Of a DNA stretch of 64,000 nt, positions 26,542 through 36,249 are shown piece after piece (positions within the stretch are counted from its first letter, which is position 1; the number at the start of each line of letters is the position of its first letter). The notes beneath the pieces were generated by a model that worked only from the letters and a program-made list of their open reading frames with translations, had not been told where the DNA came from and made no database searches. Source of the stretch: Rhizobiaceae bacterium (GTDB taxonomy: Bacteria; Pseudomonadota; Alphaproteobacteria; Rhizobiales; Rhizobiaceae); contig JARGOX010000006.1 in the NCBI GenBank assembly GCA_029233925.1, forward strand, positions 235,611 to 299,610, read 5' to 3'. The translations under genes and the position numbers were made by a program.

Positions 26542-27369
26542 ATGCTGATGCATCAAATAACCGATTGGGACGATGCCTATGCAAATGGCGTCCACATTCC
26601 CGATAGCAAAGACTATCCGGCCAAATGGGCCGCAGCAGCCAAACTGTTTCGCGATCAATCCCTGGCCGCCGAAAAGGCCGATCTTGATATCGCCTATGGC
26701 GACGGCCCGCGCAACAGGCTCGATCTGTTTCATCCTCAAGGCGAGTCAAAAGGCCTGGTTGTCTTTATCCATGGCGGCTATTGGAAAGCCTTTGACAATT
26801 CCCTGTGGTCGCATTTCGCCGCAGGTGCGCTGGCCCATGGGTTTACCGTTGCCATGCCGACCTACACATTGTGTCCGGACGCGCGCATTGCAGACATTAC
26901 CGAGGAGTTGGGAAAAGCCATAGAATTGGTGGCCGCCTATATTCCGGGTTCAATTCGACTGACGGGACATTCGGCTGGCGGTCACCTGGCGACACGGATG
27001 ATTTGCCGCAATACCCCCCTTGGCAATGATGTCCTGGAACGCATCGACCGCACCGTGTCCATCAGCGGCGTGCATGATCTTCGTCCCTTGATGAAAACCG
27101 AAATGAACGAAACGCTGCATATTGACAGGATGGAAGCTCTGCTGGAAAGCCCTGCCCTGCTCGAACCTGTTGGCGACACACGCCTGATCTGCTGGGTTGG
27201 CGCTGGTGAGCGGGCAGAGTTCATCCGCCAAAATGCGCTGCTTGCCAGCATGTGGAAAGGACTGGGGGCAGCAACGGCCAGCGTGGAGGAACCCGACCGC
27301 CATCATTTCAATGTCATAGACGGCCTTCTGGATGCTTCCCATCCGCTGACCTGTGCCCTGTGCGCGTGA
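26542..27369 (+). CDS. Alpha/beta hydrolase, arylformamidase-like
   Basis: About 275 residues. The oxyanion motif HGGYW near residue 77 and the nucleophile elbow GHSAGGH near 147 are those of the kynurenine formamidase/esterase-lipase branch of alpha/beta hydrolases, and RHHFNVIDGL near the end supplies the probable catalytic histidine. Arylformamidases hydrolyse N-formylkynurenine in tryptophan breakdown. That would feed anthranilate to the 2-aminobenzoate operon, but the link is speculative. The start at 26542 is chosen because CAGGTGAG lies just before it; GTG 26533 is an alternative. Its last 56 bp overlap the 3' end of ccoS on the opposite strand. Confidence 0.8.
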   Translation: MLMHQITDWDDAYANGVHIPDSKDYPAKWAAAAKLFRDQSLAAEKADLDIAYGDGPRNRLDLFHPQGESKGLVVFIHGGYWKAFDNSLWSHFAAGALAHGFTVAMPTYTLCPDARIADITEELGKAIELVAAYIPGSIRLTGHSAGGHLATRMICRNTPLGNDVLERIDRTVSISGVHDLRPLMKTEMNETLHIDRMEALLESPALLEPVGDTRLICWVGAGERAEFIRQNALLASMWKGLGAATASVEEPDRHHFNVIDGLLDASHPLTCALCA

Positions 27370-27541
27370 CAGGCCTGTCAGGCGCATCCTTTAACGGTTC
27401 ATCATCACCGTCATCGAGAATTCGGACGGCAGCGCCGTCCAGATCATCATATTGACCGGTGCGAATGGACCAAAGGAAGGCGCCGAGGCCGAGAGCTCCA
27501 AGCAACAGCGCAACCGGGATCAGATAGATCAGAATACTCAA
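27314..27541 (-). CDS. ccoS: Cbb3-type cytochrome oxidase assembly protein CcoS
   Basis: A 75-residue membrane protein. The N-terminal helix ILIYLIPVALLLGALGLGAF is followed by LWSIRTGQYDDLDGAAVRIL, the conserved CcoS core, and then by a variable acidic tail. CcoS is needed for insertion of heme and copper into cbb3 oxidase. Its start overlaps the ccoI stop by 4 bp, as in other ccoGHIS operons. The variable C-terminal tail overlaps the 3' end of the hydrolase gene on the other strand. At 75 residues it is a little longer than many homologues. Confidence 0.9.
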   Translation of the reverse strand: MSILIYLIPVALLLGALGLGAFLWSIRTGQYDDLDGAAVRILDDGDDEPLKDAPDRPVTRTGHRSADGKHPEGRL

Positions 27542-29856
27542 AAACCGGCCTCCATCATGGCTGCCTTCGCCTGTTCTGTATCAACCGGACTGGCAGGCCC
27601 ATCATTGACCGTGCCAGCGACAGGGCGACTTGCCAGCCGCAATCGCAGCGCATTCAGAACCACGATGATGGAAGAGGATGACATGGCAAGGGCGGCGACC
27701 AGCGGCGTTGCATACCCCATGATAGCGGCGGGAACAGCGACCAGATTATAGGCAATCGCCAGGGCAAAATTCTGCCTTATCAGTCGCCCGGCCTTCAGGG
27801 AAATCGACCGCGCGATGGTGACCGCCGAGAGGCTCTCGTGCAGAAAGACAAAATCCGCCGCATTGCGCCCCACATCGGCTGCACTGGCAGGCGCCATCGA
27901 AACATGGGCGCTGACCAGCGCAGGTGCATCATTCAACCCGTCGCCCACCATCAGAACCTTCCGGCCCTGGGCGCTCAATTGCGCAATGTGCGCGGCTTTC
28001 TGTTCTGGTAATACGCCGCTTTTGAAATCGGCAATGCCCAGTATCCCGGCCAGTCGGCCAACGGCCCCTGCCCGATCACCCGAGATGATTTCCACCGGAA
28101 GCCCCATGGTTTTGAGCATTGCAATGGTCGAGGCAGCATCGCTGCGAAGCCGGTCTTCGAACAGGAAAGCGGCCAGGAACGCACCATCGGCACTCAAGAT
28201 TGCCTGCCCACCTTCCAGATTCAAATCCTGATCGTTCTGTTCGTCTTTGTTGCCGATCGCCCAATCGACCCGCCCCAGCCTGTAGAGAACACCATTGCTT
28301 TCGGCCTCTATACCCGCACCGGGAATTTCCCGAAACAATCCAAAGGCAGCCTCGCCGTCGTCCGGTTGCAAACCGGCAAGAGCCTGTGAATAGGGATGGC
28401 GTGAATGCTTTCCCAAAATTGCAGCGATGCGCAGGTGTTGCGGCGATATGGCATCACCATTGACCAGCCGCGGGCGACCCAGTGTCAGGGTGCCGGTCTT
28501 GTCAAAGACCACTGCGTCGGCCTCGGCCAATCGTTCCATGGCCGCACCGTCTTTGACCATGATGCCGTTTTCAAAGAGACGACCGGCGGCAACCACCTGA
28601 ACGACAGGGACAGCAAGGCCGAGGGCACAGGGACAGGTGATAATCAGCACGGCAATAGCGATATAGAGGGAATAGTGCCAATCACCCGACACAATGAGCC
28701 AGCCGACAAAAGACAGCAAAGCAATGATGTGAACGACAGGCGCGTAGAGATCGGCGGCGCGATCGGCAATGCGGCGGTAGCCTGCCTTGCCAGTTTCTGC
28801 GCTTTCCATGAGGTGCATCATCTCGGCCAGAAACGACTGGCTGGCCGGTGCAAGCGCTTCAATGGTCAACGCGCCGGTCAGATTGAGCGTACCGGCTCGT
28901 ATGACAGAACCTTTGGATACGGTTTGTGGCAGGTTCTCCCCATTGACCAGAGAGCAATCCAGATCACTGGTGCCCTTCAGCACACGGGCATCGACGGGAA
29001 TGCGGTCGCCGGCTGCCAGAAGAATGTTCATGCCGGCGGCAATATCATCGACCGGCAGAAATTCACGAGATCCATCCGCCTGCATGATCATTGCGCCACG
29101 CGGTGACAGCCGCGCCAGGCCTTTGACAGCCGAGCGCGCCTTCTCACGCATAACATGATCCAGCGTTCTGCCGATCAGCAGGAAGAACAACAAGGTAACG
29201 GATGCATCAAAATAGGCATGTTCGCCTGAATTGGCTGTCTCATAGAGGCTCATGGCAAACGCCAGAACAACGGCCAGCGAGATGGGCACATCCATATTGA
29301 GCCGGCCATGACGAAGCGCCGTCAATGCCGAGCGGAAAAAGATCCGCCCACTATAGGCCAGCGTCGGCACGGCAATCAGCGCGGAGATCCAGTGAAACAG
29401 ATCGCGCGTTGCCGCTTCGGCGCCCGACCAGACCGAGACGGAGAGCAACATGATATTGGCAGAGGCAAAACCGGCGACGGCGACGGAACGCAAAAGCACC
29501 GATAGCGTCTTGTCTTCACCCGTCTCGCCGAAATCGAAGAGATGGGCCGCGTATCCGAGAGCCTGCATCGTGTCGACAATCGTCGAGGGCTGACCCAAGG
29601 CCGACGACCAGATCACGCTGACCCGCCGCGTTGAAAGATTGACGCGGGCGTGGTCGACCATGGGCAGTGCATTCAGGCCATTTTCAATGGTCCTGATGCA
29701 CACGCCACAATGAATGCCGGGAACGCTGAAATCAGATTGGCGCAAATCCGCATCAAGCACCCTGCTGGCCAGCAGCAATTCTTCATTGGAAGGGCCCGAT
29801 TGGCGCGTCCTTTCCAGTTCAAGGGCAGCCTCGGTTCCAGGAGCGCAGCAACTCAC
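27538..29856 (-). CDS. ccoI: Copper-translocating P1B-type ATPase CcoI/FixI
   Basis: A 772-residue P-type ATPase. It has an N-terminal heavy-metal domain with GIHCGVCIRTIENGLNALP near residue 48, the membrane CPC motif TCPCALGLAVPVVQVV, the phosphorylation site VFDKTGTLTLGRPRLV and the hinge VGDGLNDAPALVSA near 635. CcoI supplies copper for the CuB centre of cbb3 oxidase from the inner membrane. It lies between ccoH and ccoS with ATGA overlaps on both sides. The first residues MSCCAPG add a small cysteine-rich patch also typical of FixI. Length is normal. Confidence 0.92.
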   Translation of the reverse strand: MSCCAPGTEAALELERTRQSGPSNEELLLASRVLDADLRQSDFSVPGIHCGVCIRTIENGLNALPMVDHARVNLSTRRVSVIWSSALGQPSTIVDTMQALGYAAHLFDFGETGEDKTLSVLLRSVAVAGFASANIMLLSVSVWSGAEAATRDLFHWISALIAVPTLAYSGRIFFRSALTALRHGRLNMDVPISLAVVLAFAMSLYETANSGEHAYFDASVTLLFFLLIGRTLDHVMREKARSAVKGLARLSPRGAMIMQADGSREFLPVDDIAAGMNILLAAGDRIPVDARVLKGTSDLDCSLVNGENLPQTVSKGSVIRAGTLNLTGALTIEALAPASQSFLAEMMHLMESAETGKAGYRRIADRAADLYAPVVHIIALLSFVGWLIVSGDWHYSLYIAIAVLIITCPCALGLAVPVVQVVAAGRLFENGIMVKDGAAMERLAEADAVVFDKTGTLTLGRPRLVNGDAISPQHLRIAAILGKHSRHPYSQALAGLQPDDGEAAFGLFREIPGAGIEAESNGVLYRLGRVDWAIGNKDEQNDQDLNLEGGQAILSADGAFLAAFLFEDRLRSDAASTIAMLKTMGLPVEIISGDRAGAVGRLAGILGIADFKSGVLPEQKAAHIAQLSAQGRKVLMVGDGLNDAPALVSAHVSMAPASAADVGRNAADFVFLHESLSAVTIARSISLKAGRLIRQNFALAIAYNLVAVPAAIMGYATPLVAALAMSSSSIIVVLNALRLRLASRPVAGTVNDGPASPVDTEQAKAAMMEAGF

Positions 29857-30362
29857 CGGCTGTTCCCCTCCGCATCGATAACGATCCGCTGAATATCCCT
29901 GTAGATCAAAACGCCATCACGCTCGGCATCCACTTGCACAACCCACTGCCCGGGATTCAGTCGGTGGTGTGTTGAATATTGACCGCTGTCCTGGCGTTCC
30001 AGAGGCAGGATCTGGTCCTGTTCTTCCCCGACAGGACGGGTGAAGCTGACAGCAACCGTATCGACCGGCACATATGACCCAAGGGCATTGGTCAGTGAAT
30101 AGGTGATTGCCTTGCTGTCCACCTGCAGGCTGGATGCCCAGCCGTGACTTCTCATTTGCCGTGTCGCGGCAACGTCATCGTCAAATTGCTGGCTGGCCAC
30201 ATAGGTATTCTTGACAATCAGACCACTCCAGCTTGATGTGGCAAAATAGGCCATGGTGCCATTGACCCCGATGATGGTGCCGAAAAACAGAACAAGCACG
30301 CCCCACATGTGCCATCCAGTGAATGTCTCACTTTGAAATATCTGACGATACATGTGCATCAT
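29853..30362 (-). CDS. ccoH: Cbb3 oxidase assembly protein CcoH/FixH
   Basis: A 169-residue protein with one N-terminal membrane helix (WHMWGVLVLFFGTIIGVNGT), then a periplasmic domain with SWSGLIVKNTYVASQQF and the HRLNPGQWVVQVDAE segment characteristic of FixH. It is an assembly factor that contacts the cbb3 oxidase. It is coupled by 4-bp overlaps to ccoG upstream and ccoI downstream, giving the standard ccoGHIS order. Length and layout are normal for alphaproteobacterial FixH. Confidence 0.9.
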   Translation of the reverse strand: MMHMYRQIFQSETFTGWHMWGVLVLFFGTIIGVNGTMAYFATSSWSGLIVKNTYVASQQFDDDVAATRQMRSHGWASSLQVDSKAITYSLTNALGSYVPVDTVAVSFTRPVGEEQDQILPLERQDSGQYSTHHRLNPGQWVVQVDAERDGVLIYRDIQRIVIDAEGNSR

Positions 30363-31927
30363 TTCACCTCCGGCGCATCAAAAGTCGCCTTGTAAACATC
30401 GGATTCATTGCTGCCCTTGTCGGCTGCCACCAGACGGAAAACCGTCTTGCCGGCCTTGATCTCTTCGATCGGCTGATGGATATGAACCTTGATGGTCCTG
30501 AGCCTGTCGGGCTCGACCGGAATAGCGAATGAGCGACCCTCTGGCTGATCAATGCCGACAATCGACATGGTGGCGCCAGGCAGTCCTTCAATCGACAGGA
30601 AGATGACTCTTGGTTCAGGGATCATGTTGAGCAGTTTGACCGTATAGCCGTTGCGAATGGATCCGTCCGACAATCGCACGAATTGCGGGTTGCGGTCATG
30701 CAGAACGTTGACTTCAAGCCGGTCACGCGAGCCCAGTGCAACCAGCAGGCCGATGCCCACCAGCGCCCAGACGGACAAATAGAGCAGCGTGCGCGGCCGG
30801 ATGAAGATACGCCAGTCGAAATGACGAATCTTGTCGCTGAACGACCCGTCCGGTTTGCGCACAAGCTCCGGGTTGATCGGACTGGTGCCGCCAGCCGTCG
30901 CCAGGGCCATATTGTCGGCATATTCGTTCAATGTGGCGTAGGAGATCAGACCACGTGGCCGTCCGACCTTGTCCATGACTTCATCACAGGCGTCAATGCA
31001 CAGCGCGCATGTGATGCATTCCAGTTGCTGACCATCGCGAATATCGATGCCCATCGGACAGACCGCCACACAGGCATTGCAATCGACACAGTCGCCAACG
31101 ATCTTGCCCTCTGCCTTGGCCTTTTTGGTATGGCGCGAACGGGGCTCGCCGCGCCAGTCATTATAGGTTACGGCCAGCGAATTTTCGTCCAGCATCGCCG
31201 CCTGAATGCGCGGCCATGGACACATATAGGTGCAGACCTGCTCGCGCATCAGCCCGCCGAAAACATAGGTCGTGGCCGTCAGCACCGCGACGGTAATATA
31301 GGCAATCGGCGCCGCTTGCCCGGTAAATGTATCAACCAGCAGGGTTGGCGCATCGGCAAAATAGAAAATCCAGGCGCCGCCTGTCGCAACCGCGATCAAC
31401 AGCCATATGGCATGTTTGCTGACGCGTTTGACAAGTTTGCCGGCGGACCACGCCGCCGCATCCAGCTTCATTCTCTGATTGCGCTCGCCTTCGATGGCCC
31501 GTTCGACGACCAGAAACAGGTCCACCCAGACGGTCTGCGGGCAGGTATAGCCACACCAAGCCCGTCCAACCACCGACGTCACCAGAAACAGGCCCAACCC
31601 GGCCATGACCAGAAGACCGGCGACATAGTAGAATTCCTGCGGCCAGATTTCGATAAAGAAGAAGTAAAATCGCCGGTTGGCCATATCGACAAGAACGGCC
31701 TGATCGGGTGCAAAAGGGCCACGATCCCAGCGAATCCATGGTGTCAGATAATAGATACCCAAAGTGACCAGCATGACCAGCCACTTGAATTGCCTGTACT
31801 GGCCGCGTGCGCGCTTGGGAAATATCTTCTTGCGCGCCTCATAAAGCGGCTTGCGTGCCCAGGCTGCATTGACAGCTTCCGCATCAATCCGCTCAACGTC
31901 CGTTACTTCAGAACTGGTATCCGTCAT
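30359..31927 (-). CDS. ccoG: Cbb3 oxidase accessory protein CcoG/FixG
   Basis: About 522 residues. Several N-terminal membrane helices are seen (FKWLVMLVTLGIYYLTPWIR, FYYVAGLLVMAGLGLFLVTS). A central bacterial ferredoxin region has two Cys clusters (CVDCNACVAVCPMGID and CITCALCIDACDEVM) for 4Fe-4S centres, and the C terminus is an Ig-like domain. CcoG is a cupric reductase for cbb3 assembly. The gene starts 173 bp after ccoP; I took ATG 31927 rather than the upstream start at 31960, since the extra 11 residues have no clear ribosome-binding site. The 31928-32100 gap shows no gene and no evident FNR box. Confidence 0.9.
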   Translation of the reverse strand: MTDTSSEVTDVERIDAEAVNAAWARKPLYEARKKIFPKRARGQYRQFKWLVMLVTLGIYYLTPWIRWDRGPFAPDQAVLVDMANRRFYFFFIEIWPQEFYYVAGLLVMAGLGLFLVTSVVGRAWCGYTCPQTVWVDLFLVVERAIEGERNQRMKLDAAAWSAGKLVKRVSKHAIWLLIAVATGGAWIFYFADAPTLLVDTFTGQAAPIAYITVAVLTATTYVFGGLMREQVCTYMCPWPRIQAAMLDENSLAVTYNDWRGEPRSRHTKKAKAEGKIVGDCVDCNACVAVCPMGIDIRDGQQLECITCALCIDACDEVMDKVGRPRGLISYATLNEYADNMALATAGGTSPINPELVRKPDGSFSDKIRHFDWRIFIRPRTLLYLSVWALVGIGLLVALGSRDRLEVNVLHDRNPQFVRLSDGSIRNGYTVKLLNMIPEPRVIFLSIEGLPGATMSIVGIDQPEGRSFAIPVEPDRLRTIKVHIHQPIEEIKAGKTVFRLVAADKGSNESDVYKATFDAPEVK

Positions 31928-32100
31928 GCTTGTCTTCTTTGTGTGAGGTCCGGGATGCACATATCTCGGTCAAATAGCGGATAGAACGTCGGCTCCTCCC
32001 ATTGCCGTCCCAATATCTGTCCCGACGGCCTTGCCAGATTCTTGCTCGAAACCGGCAGATTCAGCCGGCTCCGGGCATGGTGATTATCTCCGGCGCCTGA

Positions 32101-32964
32101 CTACTGCCCGCCTCCCAGCGAATGGATGAACACGGCAAGCTGTTTGATGACCGGGTCACCCAAACGCCCGGTCCAGGCCGGCATGACACCATGTTTGGGC
32201 TTCGCAATCTGGGCAGCAATTTCATTTTCGCTCGCGCCATAAAACCAGATTGCATCGGCCAGATTGGGCGCACCAAAGTCCACGTCACCCTTGGCATCTT
32301 CGCCGTGACAGGCAGCACAATTGTCGGCAAACACCTGTTTGCCGGGCGCCACGAGCGCCACATCAGCAGGCTCTCCGGTCAGACTGTAGACATAGGATGC
32401 CACCTGACGGACTTCAGCCGGTTCCAGAAGGTCCTTGAAAGCCGGCATTTCGGAAAACCGCGAATCGTCATCGCCGTCGTACCGCACACCGTGGGCGATG
32501 GTCTGATGAATGGCGTTGACATCCCCGCCCCACAACCAGTCATCGTCATTGAGGTTCGGGTAGCCCGGAGCACCCTGTGCGCCGGAGCCGTGGCACTGTA
32601 CGCAATTGACCTTGAAGGCGGCACTGCCGCCTGCCATGGCAAATTGCAGAAGATCCGGATGCTGGCTGATTTCCTCCACCGGCATCTGCGCGATACGATC
32701 CACATATTCAGATTTTTCCGATGCGGCGATTGCCATTTCGGCGGCGTTTTCAGCCCGACTGGAATAACCGAGCACACCGCTGGTCGCCGAATTGATCAAC
32801 GGCCATGCGGGATAAAGGATCATGTAGCCAACGGCCCAAATGATGCATAGGTAAAACGTGATGACCCACCAGCGCGGCATGGGATTGTTGAGCTCGCGAA
32901 TGCCATCCCACTCGTGCCCGGTTGTCTCAACGCCGCTGATTTCATCAATGTGCTTTTTTGTCAT
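32101..32964 (-). CDS. ccoP: Cbb3-type cytochrome oxidase diheme subunit III
   Basis: A 287-residue c-type cytochrome. One N-terminal membrane helix (WVITFYLCIIWAVGYMILYP) anchors two cytochrome c domains with heme motifs CVQCH near residue 120 and CAACH near 211. Their methionine ligands lie in FSEMPAFKDLL and HGVMPAWTGRLG. It passes electrons from CcoO to the catalytic subunit. It starts 3 bp after the ccoQ stop. Length is usual for FixP. The N-terminal DEISGVETTGHEWDGIRELN motif is typical of the family. Confidence 0.93.
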   Translation of the reverse strand: MTKKHIDEISGVETTGHEWDGIRELNNPMPRWWVITFYLCIIWAVGYMILYPAWPLINSATSGVLGYSSRAENAAEMAIAASEKSEYVDRIAQMPVEEISQHPDLLQFAMAGGSAAFKVNCVQCHGSGAQGAPGYPNLNDDDWLWGGDVNAIHQTIAHGVRYDGDDDSRFSEMPAFKDLLEPAEVRQVASYVYSLTGEPADVALVAPGKQVFADNCAACHGEDAKGDVDFGAPNLADAIWFYGASENEIAAQIAKPKHGVMPAWTGRLGDPVIKQLAVFIHSLGGGQ

Positions 32965-32967
32965 GTC

Positions 32968-33138
32968 TCAATCCTTACCATCCATGGCGTCGTCATCATC
33001 CAGCGGTATACGGGAAATCTTGTCGGCCTCTTTCTTGCTGCCAGGGCGAAATGTGTAGGCAATCACGCCCACGAACACGATCACCATGAACAGCAGTCCC
33101 CAGCTGTCCGCAAAAGTCCGCATTGTCTGATAGTCCAT
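32968..33138 (-). CDS. ccoQ: Cbb3-type cytochrome oxidase small subunit IV
   Basis: A 56-residue protein read directly from the sequence; it is easy to miss because of its size. It begins MDYQTMRTFADSWGLLFMVI, continues with the rest of one membrane helix (VFVGVIAYTFRPGSK) and ends in an acidic tail (LDDDDAMDGKD). The length, single helix and GSKK motif are typical of CcoQ/FixQ. GGAGG precedes the ATG at 33138. It sits 20 bp after ccoO and 3 bp before ccoP, completing the ccoNOQP order. CcoQ stabilises the complex. Confidence 0.92.
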   Translation of the reverse strand: MDYQTMRTFADSWGLLFMVIVFVGVIAYTFRPGSKKEADKISRIPLDDDDAMDGKD

Positions 33139-33158
33139 TGCATGCCTCCTAAAGCGTT

Positions 33159-33890
33159 CTACCGGTAACCGGATGTCGGGTCATAGCTGCTGAAATCGAC
33201 CAGCGTCCCCAGCATTTGCAGATAGGCCACCAGCGCGTCCATCTCGGTCAGCCTGGCCGGATCTCCGTCGAAATCACCCAGCACCGCTTTTGGATAGCGT
33301 TCTTCGAGACCGGCGGTGTCGGCATTCGGATCAGCCTGGGCAAAGAGGTCTGCCCTGGCATTTTCCAGCATGGCCTCATCATAGGGCACACCGACGGCAA
33401 GATTGGCGCGCAAATGCTCTTCCATGAGATTGCCGGTCAGTTCCTCATTCAACAGGAAGCCGTAGCTGGGCATCACCGATTCCGGCACCACGGACCGTGG
33501 CTCGATCAAATGCTGAACGTGCCATTCATTGGAGTAGCGCGCGCCAACGCGAGCCAGATCGGGCCCGGTGCGTTTTGAGCCCCACTGGAACGGATGGTCA
33601 TACATGGATTCCGCAGCCAGAGAATAGGGCCCGTAACGCTCTACCTCGTCGCGGAACGGACGGATCATCTGGCTGTGGCAGGCGTAACACCCTTCCCGCA
33701 CATAGATGTCACGCCCTTTTAGCTCAAGCGGTGAGTAGGGCCGCATGCCCTCCACCTTTTCAATCGTGTTCTCCAGGTAGAAAAGCGGTGCGATTTCCAC
33801 AATTCCGCCAATGCTGACCACCAGCAATGAGCCAATCAGAAGATAAGAGGCATTTTTTTCGATGATATGATGTTTATCAAGAATTGACAT
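33159..33890 (-). CDS. ccoO: Cbb3-type cytochrome oxidase monoheme subunit II
   Basis: A 243-residue c-type cytochrome with one N-terminal helix ([20 protein letters not shown]) and a heme site [15 protein letters not shown] near residue 69. [20 protein letters not shown] and VMPSYGFL supply the typical downstream block. It takes electrons from CcoP to the binuclear centre of CcoN. The gene starts 11 bp after ccoN and is followed by ccoQ. Length is normal. Confidence 0.93.
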   Translation of the reverse strand: MSILDKHHIIEKNASYLLIGSLLVVSIGGIVEIAPLFYLENTIEKVEGMRPYSPLELKGRDIYVREGCYACHSQMIRPFRDEVERYGPYSLAAESMYDHPFQWGSKRTGPDLARVGARYSNEWHVQHLIEPRSVVPESVMPSYGFLLNEELTGNLMEEHLRANLAVGVPYDEAMLENARADLFAQADPNADTAGLEERYPKAVLGDFDGDPARLTEMDALVAYLQMLGTLVDFSSYDPTSGYR

Positions 33891-33901
33891 TGCCCAATCT
33901 C

Positions 33902-35524
33902 CTACTGCGCTGGCTGCATAACGGGTTGACTGCCGGGAATGGGTGTTTCTTCCCGCACATGTCCAAGGATCGTCATCAGCACATTGAAGCCCATGACGAG
34001 GCCACCGGCCAGATAAAGAAGACCACCGACGGTCCGCAAGATGTAATAAGGCCGCATCGCAGCAACGGTCTCGGCGAAGGAATAGACAAGGAAGCCCTGG
34101 TCATCATATTCGCGCCACATCAGGCCCTGCTGAATACCGGCAACCCACATGACAGCCGCATAGACAACGATACCCAATGTTGCCAGCCAGAAATGCCAGT
34201 TGATCATCCGCAGCGAATAAAGCCGTTCGCGGTGCCACAGTTTTGGAACAAGAAAGTAGACCGCTCCAAAAGTGATCATGCCGACCCAGCCCAAGGCACC
34301 GGAGTGCACATGACCGATGGTCCAGTCCGTATAATGGCTCAGACTGTTGACAGCCTTGATGGACATGACAGGTCCCTCAAAGGTCGACATGCCATAGAAA
34401 GCCACGGAAATCACCATCATACGCACGATGGGATCGGTGCGGATCTTGTCCCAGGCACCTGAAAGGGTCATCAGACCATTGATCATGCCGCCCCAGCTTG
34501 GCATCCACAGCATGATCGAGAATGCCATGCCGAGCGTCTGCGCCCAGTCAGGCAAAGCCGTGTAGTGCAAATGGTGCGGTCCGGCCCAGATATACAGGAA
34601 TATCAGCGCCCAGAAATGGATGATCGAAAGGCGGTAGGAATAGACTGGCCGTCCGACCTGCTTGGGAATGAAATAATACATCATGCCCAGGAAGCCCGCG
34701 GTCAGGAAAAAGCCTACGGCATTATGCCCGTACCACCATTGCGTCAGGGCATCCTGCACGCCGGAGAACGCCGAGTAGCTCTTGGCGCCCAGGAAGGAGA
34801 CCGGCATGGACAGATTGTTGACGATATGCAGCATCGCGATCGTCACGATGAAGGCCAGATAGAACCAGTTGGCCACATAGATATGCGGCTCCTTGCGCCG
34901 CATAAGCGTGCCAAGAAAGACCACCAGATAGGCGACCCAGACAATCGTCAGCCAGATATCGACATACCATTCCGGTTCGGCATATTCGCGGCTTTCGGTG
35001 ATGCCCAGCAGGTAGCCGGTGGCGGCCATGACGATAAACAGCTGGTAACCCCAGAAGACGAACCACGCCAGATTGCCGCCAAACAACCGCGCCCGTGTGG
35101 TGCGTTGAACCACATAGAGTGATGTCGCGATGAGCGCATTGCCACCAAAGGCAAAAACCACCGCTGACGTATGTAACGGACGAACCCGACCGAAATTGAA
35201 CCAGGGCTCAATATTCAGATCAGGAAAAGCCAGCTGTGATGCGACGATGACACCCACCAGAAACCCGACGATGCCCCAGGCCACAGTCGCGACCACGCCA
35301 TATTTGACCACCTCATCAAAATAGCCGGACGTATCAGCATCCGCTGAAACGGCACCCGCCGTTGTGAAAGATGACCGGCGCAACAGCACGACGACCGCAC
35401 AAAGCAAGACAAAAAACAGCACCCACATATGGCTCTCAAAGGCCTTGTCCTGTGCGAATGCGGCTGCGAGCAGAGCCAGAAAGGCTCCGATCCCGACAAT
35501 TATGGTTTCGACACCAAATTTCAT
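33902..35524 (-). CDS. ccoN: Cbb3-type cytochrome oxidase catalytic subunit I
   Basis: A 540-residue membrane protein with about twelve hydrophobic segments. Histidine ligands lie in [56 protein letters not shown] and [19 protein letters not shown], which place hemes b and b3 and CuB. It reduces oxygen to water and pumps protons, with very high oxygen affinity. ATG 35524 opens [11 protein letters not shown] after GGGGATT; an upstream in-frame start at 35548 adds 8 residues. An FNR box at 35618-35631 lies 94 bp upstream, so the operon is probably induced at low oxygen. Confidence 0.94.
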   Translation of the reverse strand: MKFGVETIIVGIGAFLALLAAAFAQDKAFESHMWVLFFVLLCAVVVLLRRSSFTTAGAVSADADTSGYFDEVVKYGVVATVAWGIVGFLVGVIVASQLAFPDLNIEPWFNFGRVRPLHTSAVVFAFGGNALIATSLYVVQRTTRARLFGGNLAWFVFWGYQLFIVMAATGYLLGITESREYAEPEWYVDIWLTIVWVAYLVVFLGTLMRRKEPHIYVANWFYLAFIVTIAMLHIVNNLSMPVSFLGAKSYSAFSGVQDALTQWWYGHNAVGFFLTAGFLGMMYYFIPKQVGRPVYSYRLSIIHFWALIFLYIWAGPHHLHYTALPDWAQTLGMAFSIMLWMPSWGGMINGLMTLSGAWDKIRTDPIVRMMVISVAFYGMSTFEGPVMSIKAVNSLSHYTDWTIGHVHSGALGWVGMITFGAVYFLVPKLWHRERLYSLRMINWHFWLATLGIVVYAAVMWVAGIQQGLMWREYDDQGFLVYSFAETVAAMRPYYILRTVGGLLYLAGGLVMGFNVLMTILGHVREETPIPGSQPVMQPAQ

Positions 35525-35617
35525 AAGTAATCCCCAATCAGGCAGCAATCATCTATCCGCAGAATACATGATTCTCGCAGATTGACGGCACCATGCCATT
35601 TCAACCGTGCTGATACT

Positions 35618-35631
35618 TTGATCTTGATCAA
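35618..35631. promoter_or_regulatory. FNR/FnrL box between ccoN and hemerythrin gene
   Basis: TTGATCTTGATCAA is a perfect FNR/FixK-type site (TTGAT-N4-ATCAA). It lies 94 bp upstream of ccoN on one side and 85 bp upstream of the hemerythrin gene on the other. The FnrL protein encoded at 47006-47734 is the likely binder. Confidence 0.85.
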
Positions 35632-35715
35632 TATTTGCATTTGTCGAATCGCCTATTGAACAAACGCTGGCCGCGACTGATCGGTCAAAAATTTTGGGCG
35701 ATGCGAGGAGGTATG

Positions 35716-36222
35716 ATGCAACTGTCGACGGCTCTGGACACAATTGTTGATTCATCCCGATTTTTCAGTTCACCTGCAGGAGATCCTGTCGCTGTTTTGC
35801 AAAGGGCCCATCAGGCGCAATCGACCTTGTGCGATATGCTGGAACTGATCGCTGATTCCATTCCCGCCCGGATTGATCCGCAAATCTGCAGCAATCTGGC
35901 CGACGATCTGACACCACTCATCCGCAACATTCACCATTTCGAGGAAGATGTCCTGTTTCCTCTCGCCATTCAGAAATTCGGTGCGACAGCAGAAATCAAC
36001 ACCACCATCACGCGTCTCAAATATGAGCATTGCGAAGATGAATGTTTTGCTGAGGAACTGTCCGATGCCTTGCGTGAGCTTGGCGCGGACAAAAGGCTCC
36101 GCAACCCGGAGGCCCTGGGCTACATGCTACGCGGTTTTTTCGAAGCGATGCGACGCCACATCGCTTTTGAACGCGAGCATCTGACCGGTCTTCTTGCAAC
36201 CGGAAACAGCGAAAAAACGTAG
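35716..36222 (+). CDS. Hemerythrin HHE domain protein
   Basis: About 168 residues of all-helical hemerythrin type. Ligand-like residues are seen in QRAHQAQS, RNIHHFEEDVLFPL, LKYEHCEDE and RRHIAFEREH, so a diiron site is likely. Such proteins bind oxygen or NO or protect iron-sulfur enzymes, and are often FNR-controlled. It diverges from ccoN across a perfect FNR box, so it is probably co-induced with the cbb3 oxidase. GAGGAGG lies just before two ATG codons (35713 and 35716); I chose the second for spacing. The frame is open upstream to 35635, but that would begin at the FNR box. Confidence 0.8.
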   Translation: MQLSTALDTIVDSSRFFSSPAGDPVAVLQRAHQAQSTLCDMLELIADSIPARIDPQICSNLADDLTPLIRNIHHFEEDVLFPLAIQKFGATAEINTTITRLKYEHCEDECFAEELSDALRELGADKRLRNPEALGYMLRGFFEAMRRHIAFEREHLTGLLATGNSEKT

Positions 36223-36249
36223 AACGAATTCAGATGTCCATGGCGGACG

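Noticed and set aside
30683..31984. A 433-codon plus-strand frame opposite ccoG
   Set aside because: It is the antisense shadow of an unmistakable CcoG gene with ferredoxin motifs; no motif of its own.
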